64,000 bases of DNA, from assembly GCF_900129315.1 (NCBI RefSeq), contig NZ_FQUS01000013.1, positions 1-64,000 of the forward strand, given 5' to 3'. Origin of the DNA: Fodinibius roseus (GTDB lineage: Bacteria > Bacteroidota > Rhodothermia > Balneolales > Balneolaceae). A model generated the notes under the pieces. That model was not told the DNA's origin. It worked only from the letters and a program-made list of their open reading frames with translations, and made no database searches. Below are positions 16,449-24,433 of this stretch, one piece after another. Both the position numbers and the translations under genes were made by a program. Position 1 is the first letter of the stretch, and every line of letters starts with the position of its first letter.

Positions 16449-17142
16449 TTTCCTGTTTTTTATCTTTATTCAGCCATCCGACGGCAGGCTTAAACGACCG
16501 TACCTGGTTTTCGGTGCCTTGCAGCAGACGACTGATATTTCCACGATGCTTGATAATAATTCCGATACCGACGATTGCACCGAAAATGAGAATGCTCCCG
16601 TCAATAGTCCATCCGAAACCATAGCGAAGCATGACCAGCATCAGCGGGTATATGAAAGCGGCAACCAGGGAGGCCAGCGAGACATACCGGCTGGCCAGCA
16701 TCACGACGAGAAACACCCCGAAGGTAATGGCTACCGAAACCGGTTCGATACCACATAGCATTCCCGCGGCCGTAGCCATCCCTTTCCCCCCGTCAAAGTT
16801 GGAATAGAGGGGAAACATGTGTCCGATTACGGCTACAACGCCACAAACGATACGCAAAAACGGATCCACATCCCAAAAGGGAAACAGCGATACCGGTCCG
16901 GCTCCGATCTGATAAGCCAGCTGGCTGATCCACAGCGAACTTACGAAACCTTTGAAAAAATCAATCGTCAACACAGCCACACCGGGCCGCCATCCCAATA
17001 ATCGAAACGTATTGGTTGCACCGGCATTTCCGCTTCCGTGGTTGCGGATATCAACGCCTTTAACCAGCCGGCCTACCCATATGGATGAGGGGATAGAGCC
17101 GATCAGGTAACTCAATAGTATGACAACACCAAGTGCAAGCAT
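16441..17142 (-). CDS. plsY: Glycerol-3-phosphate acyltransferase PlsY
   Basis: This inner-membrane enzyme transfers an acyl group from acyl phosphate to glycerol-3-phosphate, the first step of phosphatidic acid synthesis. The family marks are SYLIGSIPSSIWVGRL near the N-terminus, HGSGNAGATNTFRLLG, and GHMFPLYSNFDGGKGMATA. Several hydrophobic helices are visible along the 233 residues. It is the first gene of a two-gene operon with gpsA, overlapping by 8 bases. Confidence 0.96.
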   Translation of the reverse strand: MLALGVVILLSYLIGSIPSSIWVGRLVKGVDIRNHGSGNAGATNTFRLLGWRPGVAVLTIDFFKGFVSSLWISQLAYQIGAGPVSLFPFWDVDPFLRIVCGVVAVIGHMFPLYSNFDGGKGMATAAGMLCGIEPVSVAITFGVFLVVMLASRYVSLASLVAAFIYPLMLVMLRYGFGWTIDGSILIFGAIVGIGIIIKHRGNISRLLQGTENQVRSFKPAVGWLNKDKKQESE

Positions 17143-17237
17143 ATATTTCGGTTAAGTGAGAAATGGCAATCTCTTGCAATATAAAAGATCAATCGTAATG
17201 GTCGAGCATCAATTATAAAAAAATCTCCGGCGGCGGC

Positions 17238-18125
17238 CTATACATGGCGCTCGGCGTGATAGGAAGACCGGACCAGCGGGCCGCTTTCGACATGCTCAAG
17301 TCCCAATTCTTCGCCAATCTCTTTGTATTCGGCAAACTGATCGGGATGCACCCACTCTTCAACGGGCTGATGCATCTTCGTCGGCTGCATATACTGACCG
17401 ATCGTCAGCACATCCACGCCATAATCCACGCAGTCCTGCATGAGTTCAATTACCTGCCCGCGCTCTTCCCCGAAACCGACCATAATCCCGGTCTTAGTGC
17501 GAAGTCCATGATCTTTACAACGCTGAAGCAGTTCTAACGAACGCTTGTATTTCGCCTGTGGACGGATCATGCGGTACAGGTCCGGCACGGTCTCCAGATT
17601 ATGGCTCAGCACATCCGGCGGGGTATCGATGACAATCTGGAGGGCCTCCCATACGCCGCGAAAATCGGGGATAAGCGACTCGATGGTTACCCCGTCGATG
17701 GCTTCGCGAAGCTGCCGGTGGGTTTCGGCAAAAATAGGCGCACCGCCGTCTTTGCGTTCATCGCGGTTGACAGAGGTCAGCACCACGTGTTGCAGTCCCA
17801 TCTTTTTAGCTGCGTCGGTCACGCGCCGGGGTTCGTCCCAATCCAGTCCCTGCACCGGACGCCCCGTCTTGACCGCACAAAAGGAACAGGAACGCGTACA
17901 TACATCACCCAGGATCATAAACGTCGCCGTCCCGTTGCCCCAGCATTCTCCCATATTCGGGCAGCGGGCTTCCGAGCACACGGTATTCAGCGAATGCTTT
18001 TGAATGGTATCCGAGACTTCCTTGAATTTTTCTCCCGATGGCAGTTTCACCCGCAGCCAATCCGGGCGCCGTTTTGTTTGTTCGTTTCGGTCTACAACGT
18101 TGAGTTCTTTTATCATGAGGATCAA
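17238..18125 (-). CDS. lipA: Lipoyl synthase LipA
   Basis: This radical-SAM enzyme inserts two sulfur atoms into octanoyl groups on carrier proteins. Both cluster motifs are present: C50-x4-C55-x5-C61 for the auxiliary cluster and C76-x3-C80-x2-C83 (CTRSCSFC) for the radical-SAM cluster. The C-terminal serine ligand motif RSSYHAE is intact. At 295 residues it has family length. An ATG three codons downstream is an equally good start. It follows lipB by 7 bases on the same strand, so the two lipoylation steps are co-expressed, with lpdA close by on the same strand. Confidence 0.97.
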   Translation of the reverse strand: MILMIKELNVVDRNEQTKRRPDWLRVKLPSGEKFKEVSDTIQKHSLNTVCSEARCPNMGECWGNGTATFMILGDVCTRSCSFCAVKTGRPVQGLDWDEPRRVTDAAKKMGLQHVVLTSVNRDERKDGGAPIFAETHRQLREAIDGVTIESLIPDFRGVWEALQIVIDTPPDVLSHNLETVPDLYRMIRPQAKYKRSLELLQRCKDHGLRTKTGIMVGFGEERGQVIELMQDCVDYGVDVLTIGQYMQPTKMHQPVEEWVHPDQFAEYKEIGEELGLEHVESGPLVRSSYHAERHV

Positions 18126-18132
18126 TCAGAAA

Positions 18133-18912
18133 TTAAGGGGATACTGCTTTAGCGCCAGACGGTTTAAGATACGAAAATTCATGGTCCAGTTCAGGCAGGG
18201 AATCCACTTCTGTTATACGTATATCGAAAACGGCTTCGAAATGAGCGCGCAGCTGCGCTTTCACCTCCTCCGAATCCATTGGACGACCCAGCAAATCACG
18301 GAAACTGGTTACCGCCTTGCCGGAAATTCCACAGGGTACGATGTGATTGAAATAGCTCAGGTCGGTATTCACATTGAGCGCAAAACCGTGCATGGTCACC
18401 CAGCGCGAGCATTTGATGCCCATGGCACAGATTTTTTGGTCCCCCACCCACACCCCGGTCAGCCCGTCTATACGTCCGGCATTAATGCCGTAGTCGCCAC
18501 AGGTGCGGATGACGACCTCTTCGAGGCAGCGCAGGTACTTGTGGATATCGGTAAAGTGGCGGTCCATATCAAAAATGGGATAGCCCACGATCTGGCCGGG
18601 ACCGTGATAGGTAATGTCTCCCCCGCGATCAATTTCGATAAAGTCGGCCTCGATACTGGCCAGCTCAGCCATTTCTTTCAGCAGGTGAGCTTTATCACCG
18701 CTTTTGCCCAGCGTATAGACATGCGGATGCTCGACAAACAGCAGCACTTCATTACTCTCATTGCCGGGCTGGTAGAGCTTTTGCCTGCGCCGGGCCAGCT
18801 TTTCATCCACCAGCCGCTGCTGGATGGCAGCCTGCAGATCCCACACCGGCCGGTACGGGGCGTGGCCCAAATCGTAATAGTCAACTTCTGCTTCTTCCAT
18901 AACAAGTTCCAT
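18133..18912 (-). CDS. lipB: Octanoyltransferase LipB
   Basis: LipB moves octanoyl from acyl carrier protein to lipoyl domains, giving the substrate of LipA. Family motifs are IDRGGDITYHGPGQIVGYP at about 94-112, K160 in DQKICAMGIK, and the nucleophile C194 in IVPCGI. At 259 residues it is slightly longer than usual, with the extra length at the N-terminus. An in-frame ATG at 18900 is possible. It precedes lipA by 7 bases. Confidence 0.96.
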   Translation of the reverse strand: MELVMEEAEVDYYDLGHAPYRPVWDLQAAIQQRLVDEKLARRRQKLYQPGNESNEVLLFVEHPHVYTLGKSGDKAHLLKEMAELASIEADFIEIDRGGDITYHGPGQIVGYPIFDMDRHFTDIHKYLRCLEEVVIRTCGDYGINAGRIDGLTGVWVGDQKICAMGIKCSRWVTMHGFALNVNTDLSYFNHIVPCGISGKAVTSFRDLLGRPMDSEEVKAQLRAHFEAVFDIRITEVDSLPELDHEFSYLKPSGAKAVSP

Positions 18913-18980
18913 TAGGAATTAAAATTAAGAATTAGGAATTGAGAGGTGAGTAATCCTTTAATTCCTAATTCGTCATTCCT
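18911..18980. repeat. Cluster of ATTAGGAATT repeats forming a hairpin
   Basis: AATTAGGAATT at 18930-18940 and AATTCCTAATT at 18960-18970 are a perfect inverted pair of 11 bases. A further ATTAGGAATT at 18911-18920 and ATTCCTAATA at 18974-18983 flank them. The same motif recurs at 55330-55340 and 57129-57138. It may be a terminator-like or dispersed intergenic motif of this genome. Confidence 0.6.
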
Positions 18981-19047
18981 AATAATTATCATCCCATACT
19001 ACACCTGCGATGCTGCTCAAAGGGCTGTCTTCAACCTTTGACCATCA

Positions 19048-20454
19048 TTAATTGCCCAGATGCACGCCTTCGCCATAAGCTTCGGCCACGGCTTCCATCA
19101 CGGCTTCGGACATGGTTGGATGCGGGTGGACGGCGCTAATGATTTCATGGCCTGTCGTTTCCAGGTCGCGGGCGACCACCGCTTCCGCAATCAGTTCGGT
19201 CACGTGTGAGCCGATCATGTGGCAGCCCAGCCACTCACCGTATTTCTCATCGAACACTACTTTCACAAAGCCCTCTTCATGACCGAGCCCCGTTGCCTTG
19301 CCACTGGCCGAGAAGGGAAACTTTCCGACTTTGATATCATATCCTTCCTCTTTGGCCTGCTCTTCGGTATATCCGACGGAAGCAATTTGCGGCTCGCAAT
19401 AGGTACAGCCGGGAATGTTATTATAGTTGATCGGCAGCGGATCTTCACCGGCCAGCTTTTCAACACAAAAGATCCCCTCGTGCGATGCCTTGTGAGCCAG
19501 CCAGGGACCGCCGGCCACATCGCCAATGGCGTAGATATTCTCGACGCTGGTCCGGTAGTTTTCTTTATCAATTGTAATCGTCCCTTTCGAATATTCGACC
19601 CCGATCTCATCAAGGCCGATCCCCTCGACATTGCCGGTCACGCCCACGGCCGAAAGCACTACATCCGCTTCGACGACCTCTTCCTCATCGCCCGTCTTAA
19701 TAGTCACCTTCACCCCGTCACCGTTTTCCTCAACCTGCTCTACGGTGCTGCCGGTGCGCACGTCAATGCCTTTTTTCTTATAAATTTTGCCGAGCTCTTT
19801 TCCTATGTCCTTGTCTTCAACCGGCACCAGCGAATCTTCCAGCTCTACGAGCGTGACTTCCGTGCCGATGGTGTTATAGAAATAGGCAAATTCAACGCCG
19901 ATAGCGCCGGCCCCGATCACGACCATCTTCTCCGGCTGCTCTTCCAGCTGCATCGCTTTCTCATAATCGATAACCATTTCACCGTCGATTTTAATATTTG
20001 GCAGCTCTCGCGCACGAGCGCCCGTGGCAATAATAAAATGATCGGCTGTTATCTGCTCTTGGGTTTCATCATCCTCATTCACAACCTTTATTTGCTCTTT
20101 GGATTCAAAGACGCCCTTGCCTTCAAAAACCTCAATCTTGTTGGCTTTCATTAAAAACTGAACGCCTTTACTCATCTTATTGGCCACATTGCGGCTGCGG
20201 CCTATGATACCTTCAAAGTCGGCCTCATAATCATTTACGGTAATACCGTAATCTGCAGCATCTTCAATACTTTCATACACTTCCGCGGAACGGAGGAGAG
20301 CCTTGGTCGGAATACATCCGATATTCAGACACACGCCGCCCAAATGGCGTTTTTCAATAATGGCCGTGTTAAAACCAAGTTGTGATGCACGAATAGCGGC
20401 CACATATCCACCCGGACCGGAACCAATTACGCAAACGTCAAATTCTTTAGCCAT
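19048..20454 (-). CDS. lpdA: Dihydrolipoyl dehydrogenase
   Basis: This is the E3 flavoprotein of 2-oxoacid dehydrogenase complexes, reoxidising dihydrolipoyl groups with NAD+. The FAD motif is CVIGSGPGGYVAAIRAS. The redox disulfide is GGVCLNIGCIPTKALL with C42 and C47. The NAD motif is VVIGAGAIGVEFAYFY. The second FAD motif is YAIGDVAGG, and HPHPTMSE contains the catalytic His. At 468 residues it is complete. Its closeness to lipB-lipA fits lipoate metabolism. No E1 or E2 genes are in the window. Confidence 0.96.
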   Translation of the reverse strand: MAKEFDVCVIGSGPGGYVAAIRASQLGFNTAIIEKRHLGGVCLNIGCIPTKALLRSAEVYESIEDAADYGITVNDYEADFEGIIGRSRNVANKMSKGVQFLMKANKIEVFEGKGVFESKEQIKVVNEDDETQEQITADHFIIATGARARELPNIKIDGEMVIDYEKAMQLEEQPEKMVVIGAGAIGVEFAYFYNTIGTEVTLVELEDSLVPVEDKDIGKELGKIYKKKGIDVRTGSTVEQVEENGDGVKVTIKTGDEEEVVEADVVLSAVGVTGNVEGIGLDEIGVEYSKGTITIDKENYRTSVENIYAIGDVAGGPWLAHKASHEGIFCVEKLAGEDPLPINYNNIPGCTYCEPQIASVGYTEEQAKEEGYDIKVGKFPFSASGKATGLGHEEGFVKVVFDEKYGEWLGCHMIGSHVTELIAEAVVARDLETTGHEIISAVHPHPTMSEAVMEAVAEAYGEGVHLGN

Positions 20455-20822
20455 GATTATCTACTAATTTGTTAATTTGGTGAATGATTGATTTGATAAA
20501 TTGTCCTCTTCACTGATTACTGCCGACCTCATAACATCCCGGACAGGGAGATCATTCGGCCATTCAACTTACCCAACAGGTCAATATTTCAAAAGCCCTC
20601 TAATTTAAGAATAATACGCGGAAGGGTGAAATAAGATCTATGTATTAATGGAAGCAGCGGTTATTCAGATAAGCACACCGGCCTTCCTTCTCAGCAACCT
20701 GTTTTCATACTATTCCATATGCATGGCATACTGCAAAATATAAGTTGGAAATTCAGGGAACATGATCCCTTTTTTCCTATTAAATAGTGATAGAATATTG
20801 TAATAAAACAAAAAACAACTTT
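20455..20822. other. Intergenic region between lpdA and the metzincin lipoprotein
   Basis: About 370 bases between divergent genes. I see no gene, RNA or copy of the dispersed repeat family. It should contain promoters in both directions. Confidence 0.4.
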
Positions 20823-21602
20823 ATGGGCATCATTAAACGATACCACCTGGTCGTTCTTTGTATTGCTTTAATCTTGTCGCTGGCCGCTTATGGCTGTCTC
20901 GATTCTCCCTCGGGAATCGATGAGAACACGAATCAATTCGTAAGCACGGCAACGCCGGGCACTTCAGCCGAGGTTTTCCTGAACGACAGCAGCTTTGCGA
21001 GACTCGAACTTGAAATTGACTACATGCCGGAGCACGAGCCTTCCCAGCAGGCACTGGACAGCCTCAAAAGCTTTTTACAAGCCCGTGTTTATAAGTCGGA
21101 GGTAGTCATCAACACTCCCACCGAAGTGGAATCGGGAGGGGGCGGCACCTACTCCGCTGATGAGATTCGCTCGTTCGAGGAAGAGTACCGGGATAACTAT
21201 ACCGACAGCAGGGGCAATACCCTGCACGCCTATTTTCTCATTACGGACGGGAAATTTCAGGAGCAGGATAACGTGCTCGGCATTGCCTATTTCAACACCT
21301 CCATGGCCTTTTTTGGCGAGACGGTGGAAGAAGCTGCATCCGGCATAGGAGCTCCGCCCAAGGAAAAGATTGAAGGGACGGTCTTCCAGCACGAATTCGG
21401 GCATATCCTGGGACTGGTCGGAAACGGTTCTCCTACCCAGTCGGATCACAAGACGGCCGGGAGTGCCCACTGTACCGCCGACGGCTGCCTGATGGAGCCA
21501 TCCGTGGAAACCACGGACTTCTTTGCCAATCTGTTCGACGGCAGCATTCCGGATTTGGATGCCCAGTGTATTGCCGACCTGCAGGCGAACGGAGGGAAAT
21601 AA
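20823..21602 (+). CDS. Putative lipoprotein with metzincin-type zinc protease motif
   Basis: The start at 20823 gives MGIIKRYHLVVLCIALILSL followed by AAYGC, a plausible lipoprotein signal with C25 as the lipidated residue. The ATG at 20787 adds twelve residues without purpose. The zinc motif HEFGHILGL is at about 190-198. After a longer than usual spacer comes HCTADGCLM at about 216-224, which recalls the HCx4CxM block of archaemetzincins including the Met-turn. The protein is thus probably an outer-surface or periplasmic metalloprotease. No close family is recognised. It is a single gene convergent with prfC. Confidence 0.7.
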   Translation: MGIIKRYHLVVLCIALILSLAAYGCLDSPSGIDENTNQFVSTATPGTSAEVFLNDSSFARLELEIDYMPEHEPSQQALDSLKSFLQARVYKSEVVINTPTEVESGGGGTYSADEIRSFEEEYRDNYTDSRGNTLHAYFLITDGKFQEQDNVLGIAYFNTSMAFFGETVEEAASGIGAPPKEKIEGTVFQHEFGHILGLVGNGSPTQSDHKTAGSAHCTADGCLMEPSVETTDFFANLFDGSIPDLDAQCIADLQANGGK

Positions 21603-21621
21603 CGTAAGTATAAAGTTGTAA

Positions 21622-21662
21622 GTAGAAAGCAGTAAATAGTAGGCCTTCTTGCTGCTTTCTAC
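21622..21662. terminator. Hairpin between convergent genes
   Basis: GTAGAAAGCAG at 21622-21632 and CTGCTTTCTAC at 21652-21662 form a perfect 11-base stem between the ends of the metzincin gene and prfC. There is no long T run on either side, so its activity as a bidirectional terminator is uncertain. Confidence 0.4.
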
Positions 21663-21668
21663 CCAAAA

Positions 21669-23285
21669 CTAATTCTGCTTGAACTTGTAGAGGTTTTCGG
21701 CCCCTACTTTTTCTTCGGCCTGACTGATGGCATAGGCGCTGTCGAAAAGGACGATAGGGTGACCTTCCATATCTTTGGTCACATGAGTGGAGTAGCTGTT
21801 TTCCAGCTTTTCAATAATCTCCTCGTCCTCATCCAGCCACCGTGCCGCATGGTAGGAGACGGCTGACATATGTAGCTCCGTATTGTACTCCGTCTGCATC
21901 CGATGCTTGACCACATCAAACTGCAGGGCGCCGACGGTCCCCAGCAGCAATTCATTGCCGACTCCCCGGGGGACTTCAAATACATGAACAACGCCCTCTT
22001 CGGCCAGCTGCTTCAATCCCTCGCGCAGCTGTTTGCGCTTAAAGGGATCTTTGGAAGAAGCTTTCATAAAATGTTCGGGCGTAAACAGGGGGATGACATC
22101 AAATCGCACGGGATCATCGCTGTATATCGTCGTTCCGATTCGAAAAGAGCCGGGGTTAAACAGGGACACCACATCACCCGGGTAGGCCTCCTCCAGGATA
22201 TGCCGCTCATCACCCATCAGCGTGTGAGGGGTCGACATTTTAACCTTCCTGCCCGTATTGCTTTCCGTCACCTCGAGTCCCCGTTCAAACTTGCCGGAAG
22301 TGATGCGGATAAAAGCGGCGCAATCCCGATGATCGGGATTCATGTTGGCCTGCATTTTAAAAACGAATCCCGAAAAGCCGTCGTCAAGCTTTCGGCTTTT
22401 CCCCTCGGCATCCCGGTACTCCTGGGGCGGGTGGGCGAGCTCTCCAAAATAATTGAGAAAGACATCCAGCCCAAAATTATTCAACGCCGATCCGAAGAAT
22501 ACCGGGGTGCATTTGCCGTTCATAAAGGCTTCCTCATCCATCATCGCCATCATGTCTTCGGTCAGCATCACCTCTTCCCGGAATTTCTCTTTCTCGTGGT
22601 CCGAAAGAACGGCTTTCTCCAAGCCCTCTTCCAGGCCATATACTTTTGTTTCCGCCTTTTTAGCCCCGTGTTCCTCCTTCTTCTGAAGATGCAGCTGCTT
22701 GCCGATCAGGTCGTAAATACCCTGAAAATCCTTCCCGTAGCCCAGCGGCCAGGAAGCGGGAATGGGCTCGATACCCAGCTGATTTTCCACATTGCTGATC
22801 ACTTCCAGCGGCTCCAGTCCCGGACGGTCGCACTTGTTGACAAAGGTGATGATCGGGATTTCCCGCATCTTACACACCTCATACAGCTTCTCGGTCTGCT
22901 CCTCGACGCCCTTTGCGACGTCAATAACCATCAGTGCGGTATCAGCGGCAACCAGCGTCCGAAGAGTATCCTCGGAAAAATCCTTGTGTCCGGGCGTATC
23001 CAGCAGGTTGAACTTGATATTGTCTTTCTCGAAGCGGAGCACCGATGAGGTTACCGAAATCCCCCGGTCTTTTTCGATGGCCATCCAGTCGGAGGCCGCA
23101 TAGCGGTTGGCCTTCCGCTGGCGGATGGAACCCGCCTCGTGGATGGCGCCCCCGTAGAGCAGGAGCTTTTCGGTCAGGGTCGTCTTCCCGGCATCGGGGT
23201 GGGAAATAATCGCGAAGGTCCGCCGGCGACGGGCCTCCTCTATAATTTCCTGTTTGTCTTTTGTAAGGGTGTCGGACTGGGCCAT
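21669..23285 (-). CDS. prfC: Peptide chain release factor 3
   Basis: RF3 is a GTPase that removes RF1 or RF2 from the ribosome after termination. The G1 motif is SHPDAGKTTLTEKLLLYGG, with DWMAIEKDRGISVTSS, DTPGHKDF and FVNKCDRPG following. The C-terminal RF3 domain has GAVGALQFDVV-like GTVGALQFDVVKHRMQTEY. At 538 residues it is complete and clearly separate from EF-G by size and motifs. Confidence 0.96.
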   Translation of the reverse strand: MAQSDTLTKDKQEIIEEARRRRTFAIISHPDAGKTTLTEKLLLYGGAIHEAGSIRQRKANRYAASDWMAIEKDRGISVTSSVLRFEKDNIKFNLLDTPGHKDFSEDTLRTLVAADTALMVIDVAKGVEEQTEKLYEVCKMREIPIITFVNKCDRPGLEPLEVISNVENQLGIEPIPASWPLGYGKDFQGIYDLIGKQLHLQKKEEHGAKKAETKVYGLEEGLEKAVLSDHEKEKFREEVMLTEDMMAMMDEEAFMNGKCTPVFFGSALNNFGLDVFLNYFGELAHPPQEYRDAEGKSRKLDDGFSGFVFKMQANMNPDHRDCAAFIRITSGKFERGLEVTESNTGRKVKMSTPHTLMGDERHILEEAYPGDVVSLFNPGSFRIGTTIYSDDPVRFDVIPLFTPEHFMKASSKDPFKRKQLREGLKQLAEEGVVHVFEVPRGVGNELLLGTVGALQFDVVKHRMQTEYNTELHMSAVSYHAARWLDEDEEIIEKLENSYSTHVTKDMEGHPIVLFDSAYAISQAEEKVGAENLYKFKQN

Positions 23286-23362
23286 GGAGATAACTCAATT
23301 TCTATTGTTTTGGACAGCCCGGCAAGATACGAATTTTTTGTTGGTATATCACCCCGATGCCA

Positions 23363-24229
23363 TCAAAACAGCCCCAGCTGCTCATTCTGTCGTTCCACGG
23401 GCCAGGGGGGCATGGGGTTGATCTCGATAAGCTCGGCAAGCAACTGATGGAATTTCCGGGCAATGGGCGGCTGACTCACTTTATCGGGCGAATGCGTAAA
23501 AATATAGGGATGAAGGCCCTCTTTAATCCAGTCGGCGATCACAATGGCCCATTCCTTCAGATAGGGTTCGTTGTTCAGCACATCATTGGCACCTACAAAT
23601 CGGACGAAAGGCCGTGACCCGGTATTTTCAAAACGGACAGGGACGTTCGGCTTCTTTTTTTGGGCCTCCCGGATGGAGGCCTCCTCTTTTTTCATGCTGT
23701 GCAGCTTCCGGGTATCAAAAATAACCCGGTCGATGTGATAGCTCTGCAAAAGGCGGTTCAGCCGGTTTTCCCTGTTCCCGTGATCGTAAAAATCAGGATG
23801 ACGGACTTCCACCGCGTAGCTGTATACGGAGGGCAACAGGCGCACCAGTCGCTCCAGGCGGACAAATTCGCCGGGCGAGAACTGGGGCGGCAACTGGATG
23901 TGGAAGGGGCCCAACCGGTCGGCAATGGGGTCAAAGACTTCGAGGAATCGCATCACCTCATCCTCCACATCATTCAATCGCCGCCCATGCGTAATCGACC
24001 GGTGAAATTTAAAACAGAACTTAAAGCCGTCGGGCGTGGCCCTGGCCCACTTTTTTATGGTCTCCTCGCTCGGGATGTTGTAAAAAGTCGTATTCCCCTC
24101 TACGGCGTTGAAGACCGAAGCGTATTGCGAAAGGAAGTCCCTTTGTTTTGCATCATCGGTAAAGAAGTTACCCACCCAGTCTTTGAGGCTCCAGCCCGTG
24201 CACCCGATGTGATATTTTGTGATCGCCAT
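23363..24229 (-). CDS. DUF72 (YecE-like) protein
   Basis: It opens with YHIGCTGWSLKDWVGNFF, then ASVFNAVEGNTTFYNIPSEET and FKFCFKFHRSITH, the hallmarks of the DUF72 family, a TIM-barrel family of unknown biochemical role. AVEVRHPDFYD is the conserved central motif. At 288 residues it has normal length. It is a single gene 77 bases from prfC on the same strand. The context does not reveal a function. Confidence 0.85.
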   Translation of the reverse strand: MAITKYHIGCTGWSLKDWVGNFFTDDAKQRDFLSQYASVFNAVEGNTTFYNIPSEETIKKWARATPDGFKFCFKFHRSITHGRRLNDVEDEVMRFLEVFDPIADRLGPFHIQLPPQFSPGEFVRLERLVRLLPSVYSYAVEVRHPDFYDHGNRENRLNRLLQSYHIDRVIFDTRKLHSMKKEEASIREAQKKKPNVPVRFENTGSRPFVRFVGANDVLNNEPYLKEWAIVIADWIKEGLHPYIFTHSPDKVSQPPIARKFHQLLAELIEINPMPPWPVERQNEQLGLF

Positions 24230-24433
24230 GTGTTCGGACTTATTGAACAGATATCCATATGATACCTCCTAATCTACGACTAACCCGGCATCTCCTGTCC
24301 CCAAGGATCGAAGGCACTGCTGAATACGGGCCAATGCTAACAGAATTTGCAAAATTCACCTCTTCCAGTCAACAGCCGTTTCTAAGCGGCTATTCAATAT
24401 CTGAAAAAAACCGTATTCTCTAATTAGTTATAG

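Noticed and set aside
15387-16493. Long plus-strand frame opposite gpsA
   Set aside because: Antisense to a clear GpsA. Its composition is typical of a reverse-frame artefact.
21903-23048. Long plus-strand frame opposite prfC
   Set aside because: Antisense shadow of release factor 3 with no recognisable domain.
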